Source: Coleophoma eucalyptorum | Lineage: Eukaryota > Ascomycota > Leotiomycetes > Helotiales > Dermateaceae | Direction of reading: 5' to 3' | Assembly: GCA_026120035.1 (NCBI GenBank) | Contig: JALRME010000005.1 | Location: forward strand, 1,550,001 to 1,614,000 | DNA length: 64,000 bases | Part shown: one piece after another, positions 59,568-64,000 of the stretch | How the letters are laid out: the number at the start of each line of letters is the position of its first letter | Position numbering within the stretch: the stretch's first letter is position 1 | Notes under the pieces: model-generated | What the model was told of the DNA's origin: nothing | Databases searched by the model: none | The model's input: the letters and a program-made list of their open reading frames with translations, nothing else | Program-made: the position numbers and the translations under genes

Positions 59568-60885
59568 TTAAGAACAAGCTGAAATATGGCCGAAGTACTC
59601 TCGGTGTGCCGTGGCACTACCAGTGAGAAGATTCCACTGCGAGTTACCTGCAGTGCTATACAACGGCGTGGTGATCACTTGTATGTCAGAGGTAGTAATA
59701 TCGGTTCCGTTGATGTCGATATAATACTCAGGAGTGAAATGATCCCACTCCTTTCCGAAGAGATAGAAGTGAGGTCTAGCAATAAGAGTTAGTATTCGCC
59801 TTATGTTGGAATGTAGCTGCTGAGCCTGCGGTTCAGTATCGAAAAGACTTACGGCAAAATAGGGACCAAATCATTATAATCTCTGTAATATAGTCAGTAC
59901 TCTGACAAGCTTATGACCGGGCTGGGGTGAACTTACGTGACTCTGTAGTTCGAGCCAAGAGCTGGTGCTTGATTGGTGATGTAGTTTGAGATATCCGCAG
60001 ATCCAATACGTGGCTGGCCATAAGTGTACTGCTTACAAGTTAGCATGTGACTCGATTAGACGAAGAAGTCTACCACTCTTGCACTGCCTGGATATCACAT
60101 AATATATGGCATGCAATAGTCACGAGAACTAAAGTAGGAAGATTGACAAAGAACACTCACAAGGTCAATTACGTAACCGGCATTTCTCTCAGCAGTGGCA
60201 CCGATGGCGGCAATGGCTGCGCCCATGCTGTGGCCTGTAAAGACAATGGGATAGTCCGGGTAAGACACTACCGCAGCAGCCAGCGCAGTCTCAACCAAGG
60301 ACTCCACTTCATTCCAAGCAAGAAGAAATCCAGAATGGATTTCGCAGCCGTCATTAGTATCAGCACTGCCACAGAGCGTTGTGGTGTCTCTGAAGATCTC
60401 AACATCATCGAGAATTTGAGGACTCCATCCCGGGGTTCCTTGGAAGGCAACAACGATAACATCATTAGTAGGATCGATGCCCACGTATCCCGTAGTCAAC
60501 TGTTGGCCGATTCTTAGGTGGTGTCAGATCTTCCGTAGGAATTTGCTCGCTTCTCTGGACCGAGTGTTCAGTCACTTACTGGTAGAAAGAATCAATGACA
60601 AAACCAGCGTTTGCCTCCACATTTGCACAAGATCCTCCATTAGTCTCGCACTCGATCAACGTCGTAGCAATATCCTGAACCACGTTGGTACAATAGGAAG
60701 CAGCAGCATATTGGGAATAAAGCACAAAGTCGGTCAGCTGGACCGAGGTGACGGCTATTGCATGTAAGTCAGGTGTCTCACTTCGCTTGACTATATTGCT
60801 TACAGGCTGTATCACGTCCCCATAGAGGGTTTGCTTTAGCCGTCCCCAAGTATGCAGCAAGAGCTATCAAAGTGAAGGTCTTCAT
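59568..60885 (-). CDS. secreted class-3 lipase / feruloyl-esterase-like hydrolase
   Basis: Exons 60885-60804, 60754-60580, 60512-60161, 60028-59937, 59882-59853 and 59775-59568 encode 312 residues. The signal peptide is MKTFTLIALAAYLGTAKA. The alpha/beta-hydrolase nucleophile Ser181 lies in VFTGHSMGAAIAAIGA. Preceding blocks TTGYVGIDPTNDVIVVAFQG and the Cys-containing lid (TTLCGSADTNDGCEIHSGFL) follow the lipase_3 layout shared by Rhizomucor lipase and type-A feruloyl esterases. The acid and His region, VTDYNDLVPILPPHFYLFGK ending HREYFGHIS, is intact. Either triacylglycerols or hydroxycinnamate esters could be the substrate. A 30-bp exon (59853-59882) is flanked by good splice sites. Confidence 0.88.
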
Positions 60886-61455
60886 GATTTAGTTGGCAAT
60901 TGCTGCAAACGACGAAGAAGAGGAGAGGACGAGAGGAACTGGGGCGGGGTTCAAGAGATTCCTGACAAACTCACTCTGCGAGCAAGGAAACCGTGCCTTT
61001 AATGTATTTTGTAACTCATAGGAGCACGTACCAATCACCGGACAAAACGCTTCACTGGGACTATGTAGGGAGAGGATATACTTTATCTCCTCGGCTAATT
61101 CATACCAAAGCAGAAGGAGAGCTAGGGTTAATTTATTGCATTAATAGCAGGTGGAATAGCAGGTGGAATAGATGGAGTAAGAAGGCACATGTCAGTGGTT
61201 GAAAATACTCGGTAGTTCGGGACATGACTTGAATAGTATGCGTGCCCCGAGATCGAAAGACTCGTGATCTGTGGGCACCGATTACCGATAACAAAATTTT
61301 CCAAGATGGAGTTATATCGGGCAACGTTGGCGCTTATGATCTACACACCATTCGACCCACGCACACATGGGGCATTTGGAAGCCGGTGGTAGGTTCAAAC
61401 TACCGGCCCTTTATAAGGCCAGTCACTTCTTATGCGTCCGCGTAGCGTGCCATTC
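60886..61455. other. intergenic, promoter of the lipase gene
   Basis: It contains two tandem copies of the 12-mer AATAGCAGGTGG at 61143-61166 and no gene. A T-arm-like hairpin at 61390-61408 lacks the rest of a tRNA. Confidence 0.55.
61143..61166. repeat. 12-bp tandem duplication
   Basis: The unit AATAGCAGGTGG occurs twice in tandem, followed by a partial third copy. Confidence 0.85.
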
Positions 61456-64000
61456 TTAATGCGCGATACCCATCTCCTTGCTCTGTCTCACCAATGCCCA
61501 GTATTCATGCTTTGACTGGGCCCTAAATCGCTTTCCAAAGGTGGTCATGACCAGGAAGATAGCAGAAATAGCCATTCCAATGAAAGCAGCACTGATGAAG
61601 CAATTCTGCGTGCCCATGCCATCTAACCAGGGGGTTATACTAGAGTTATTTATTAGTCCAGCATCATTTCAATTCCGCATTGACGTACCCATATCCAATA
61701 GCAAATGACATGGTATTGCGAACAATTATAACTGTAGTCATTGCTTCACCGCTCATCTCCTTGTAGCTGTCGATCATATCTAATCCCAAGGTTAGCAACC
61801 CAACCCCCCGGTAAGACGTTTAAAGGTGGGGAAGTAGGCAGAGTAAAAGATTCTCGAAGGCGGAAAAACACGTGTGTAAGATCTGGAATAACCGATCAAG
61901 AAACCCCGCAACTGGACAGGTGACGATAGGGCACCCCCCATGCAAGGCATATGCGACCACAGAATATGGACACCGCAATTGTGAGTCTGACAAAGAGAAC
62001 CACGGCCACTTACAATTGCAGGAAAGAGTAATACCGCAGGTGTTGGCAAATGCAAGGAAAAACATCGCAGCGATAAGACCGAACCAATGAACCTCATGAG
62101 CAGCACCAACTCCCCACAGTAATAGTGAGCCAGGTACAATGAAGACGCACGCGGCAAAAGGCCATAATCTTTGCTCCGGTTCCATGACACCTTTGTTACG
62201 GCGAACAAGCTTTAGTGTGAGATAGTCGGAGAACCTTCCCGTAAAAACAGCACTACCAGAATTAAAAACCATACCCCGGTGGAGAGAAAGTACTTACCCG
62301 CCAATAACCCCGAGGATACAGGAGAGGTAGCTGAGTCCAACAAGCGAGGAACTTTGGTTGTCAGCAAGTTCTGACCAAATATCCTATAATGACTCACCTG
62401 AAATTGTACGGTGGTGCAGAAAGCAAAACCGAAGCTGTCGCATTCAGGACATTGAACCAAATCAGGTATGTCCCATATGAGAATCTGCAAATTTAGCATG
62501 AGTTTGAAATTGGGAGAGGCAAGCCTACCCAGCATAAAAGACCACAGGCCAAGCCAAAAACGACAGCCCAAGCTTCGCGCGGTGAAACATCATATTTGGC
62601 TTGCTTTTATCCTTAAGTGCCAACTTTTGCAAGAATGTTTTCCTCTTGTACGTAATTGGTGTTTCGGTAGCTGGCGCAGAGGATTCCTCTGGGAGTTTGG
62701 CGACAGCCTTCTCTGGATCAAGTCCTGCTTGGAGACTTTCCGTGGATGAGATTTCGTTGGTTTCCACAACACCAATCGTTTTTCTCTCATAATTGGTCTC
62801 TTCCATGAAGAAGAAGAGGAACACGAAAGTAAAAGCGAGGAATATCGCAGGCCAGTAAAAGACCCATCGCCATCCTTGGTACTGGTTGATGAATCCACAG
62901 ATTACTGGCGCAAAGTAGTTTGAACCGGCAAGGAAGAAAGCATAAACTCCCATGTACGTTCCTCTTTGATGACTGAAATACTACGGGGCCAATGTTAGTT
63001 TGGAAATACTTGTAATACTAGACAGCGTCGCTGACTTACAACGTCTGTGACTGAGATCTCCGGTAGGGCTTCGATAGGTGCTGGATCTTTGTCAGAATGA
63101 TTGTATGAAGTTGAAACAGGTTGCCTTACCAGCAAAAAAACCGGCGAGCACGTTCTTAGCGATCCATTGTCTGTCAAACTATGCATTAGCATTTGGACGA
63201 AAAAAATAGGAGGCGCCATACCCATTCGTCGAAGCATATGGTCCCCACAGTGTCAAAGCAAGTGTTGCGAGAACCGATATGAGATATGTAGGTCGCTTTC
63301 CATATTGTAAGGCAAATGGCTGTAGATGAAGTCAATGATGTATCCACAGAATCTTGGCATCGGTCACTAAGTGAACCTTGAATACGAACCTGCCAGAATA
63401 ATAGCCCCCAACCACAAAGCAGAAAGAGATACCCAGTACCAGCGTTGATATCAGAGACGCTGTATGATGTTAGCTAATCCCCTTTAAGAAGGCGTGGAAT
63501 GGGTGACACAACACCCCTAGCTCTGAGAATTCATTTAAACTCCGAGATTTTTCACGTACCTGAGGCCCGTAGCGCTTGACAGCGGAACAATGACACTATA
63601 TACTACACTTCCAGCTATACCAACAAACCAACAAGAAGGTTGTTAGCATTTATCTACGTTGAAAATATATGCAATTGCTAAATACGACGCGTTCGGCTTC
63701 AACAGTAGAAACTTTAACCTCAAGCGCCAGACTTGCAAGCAAGGCTTCTAATGCAAGAGATGTGTTGAAAAACAGGACTTCATCATACTTACGTAAAACT
63801 GCAGGAATAATCAGTGAAAATGGTTCTATTGTGTGCAAGTCTGTCTACTCACGTGTTCACACAAATCGTCGATAACAATTTGCGTCTCGGAGACCAATTC
63901 AATGGGTCATCGGGATCATCGGATGGGGTTGGAACGAGCACGATATCTTTGTGTCCAGCATCGTGCTTTGTGTGGAGGGTGTGGTTTAGGTCAAGCTCAA
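61456..64000 (-). CDS. MFS transporter (DHA1-type), 5' end beyond the window
   Basis: The gene runs leftwards to a TAA at 61456-61458 (last residues KEMGIAH) and its first exon continues past base 64000. The visible N-terminal region (DLNHTLHTKHDAGHKDIVLV ... SDDPDDPLNWSPRRK) is typical of fungal drug/H+ antiporters. Later segments: [75 protein letters not shown], an acidic central loop (ISSTESLQAGLDPEKAVAKL), RFSDYLTLKLVRRN, and MIDSYKEMSGEAMTTVIIVR. Last exons are 61779-61689 and 61639-61456. The intron 61780-62013 is 234 bp, about five times the local norm. The joining of exons between 63480 and 63852 is unresolved: a 6-nt exon (TTTTAC, 63793-63798) with good splice sites leaves the wrong phase for the next exon. 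The substrate is unknown. Confidence 0.8.

Noticed and set aside
61330..61420. Possible tRNA because of a T-arm-like hairpin GGTAG-GTTCAAA-CTACC
   Set aside because: No matching acceptor stem, D-arm or A-box could be found around it.

Overview
The window is a stretch of nuclear genome from a filamentous ascomycete. Nearly every gene is split by short introns (about 42-80 bp) with GTAAGT-like donors and CTAAC-like branch points. The protein families are typical of Pezizomycotina: Zn2Cys6 regulators, cytochrome P450s, PTH11/SAT4-type membrane proteins, Clr5, and a CorA-like protein. By resemblance only, I would guess Leotiomycetes (Helotiales). No rRNA, tRNA, CRISPR or prokaryotic feature was found. 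All exon models below were built by hand from splice signals and reading-frame continuity.

Layout, left to right. (1) 1-3352: the 3' end of a Dal5/TNA1-like MFS permease converges on a secreted S41-family peptidase. (2) 3353-5229: a gene-poor gap holding a 502-bp MITE with ~52-bp terminal inverted repeats and a perfect 9-bp target-site duplication. (3) 5230-12340: a Zn2Cys6 regulator with a reading-frame break, an intact aldo-keto reductase, and a protein with a fungal STAND-type N-terminus and a degenerate retropepsin-like C-terminus. (4) 12341-19695: one serine/glutamine-rich conserved protein, then 4.7 kb without a recognisable gene but rich in simple repeats. (5) 19696-27625: a secreted aspartic protease with a Ser/Val/Lys tandem-repeat tail, then an F-box protein and a Ufd1-like zinc-finger protein that share a 448-bp divergent promoter. 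(6) 28321-33984: a small Clr5-domain gene and a ~1410-residue protein ending in a CorA-like two-helix membrane anchor. (7) 34313-38437: a Zn2Cys6 regulator directly followed by a CYP53 benzoate 4-hydroxylase; the 400 bp between them carry three CCG-N-CGG motifs. (8) 40067-49925: two PTH11-like membrane proteins, a cyclin-D1-binding-protein homologue divergent from actin-related protein Arp6, and a secreted intradiol dioxygenase. (9) 50912-64000: a RidA protein, an XlnR-type Zn2Cys6 regulator divergent from a CYP504 phenylacetate-type hydroxylase, an SDR, a secreted class-3 lipase/feruloyl-esterase-like enzyme, and an MFS transporter that runs off the right edge.

Functional theme: aromatic-compound handling recurs (CYP53, CYP504, intradiol dioxygenase, esterase-like lipase, AKR, SDR and transporters), with regulators placed next to both P450s. 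These genes are spread out between housekeeping genes (arp6, ufd1-like, F-box), so this looks like a neighbourhood and not a compact cluster. I did not find a clearly new multi-gene system. The best leads are the CCG-N-CGG motifs at the P450 promoters, the CorA-anchored giant protein, the protein with a retropepsin-like tail, and the MITE.
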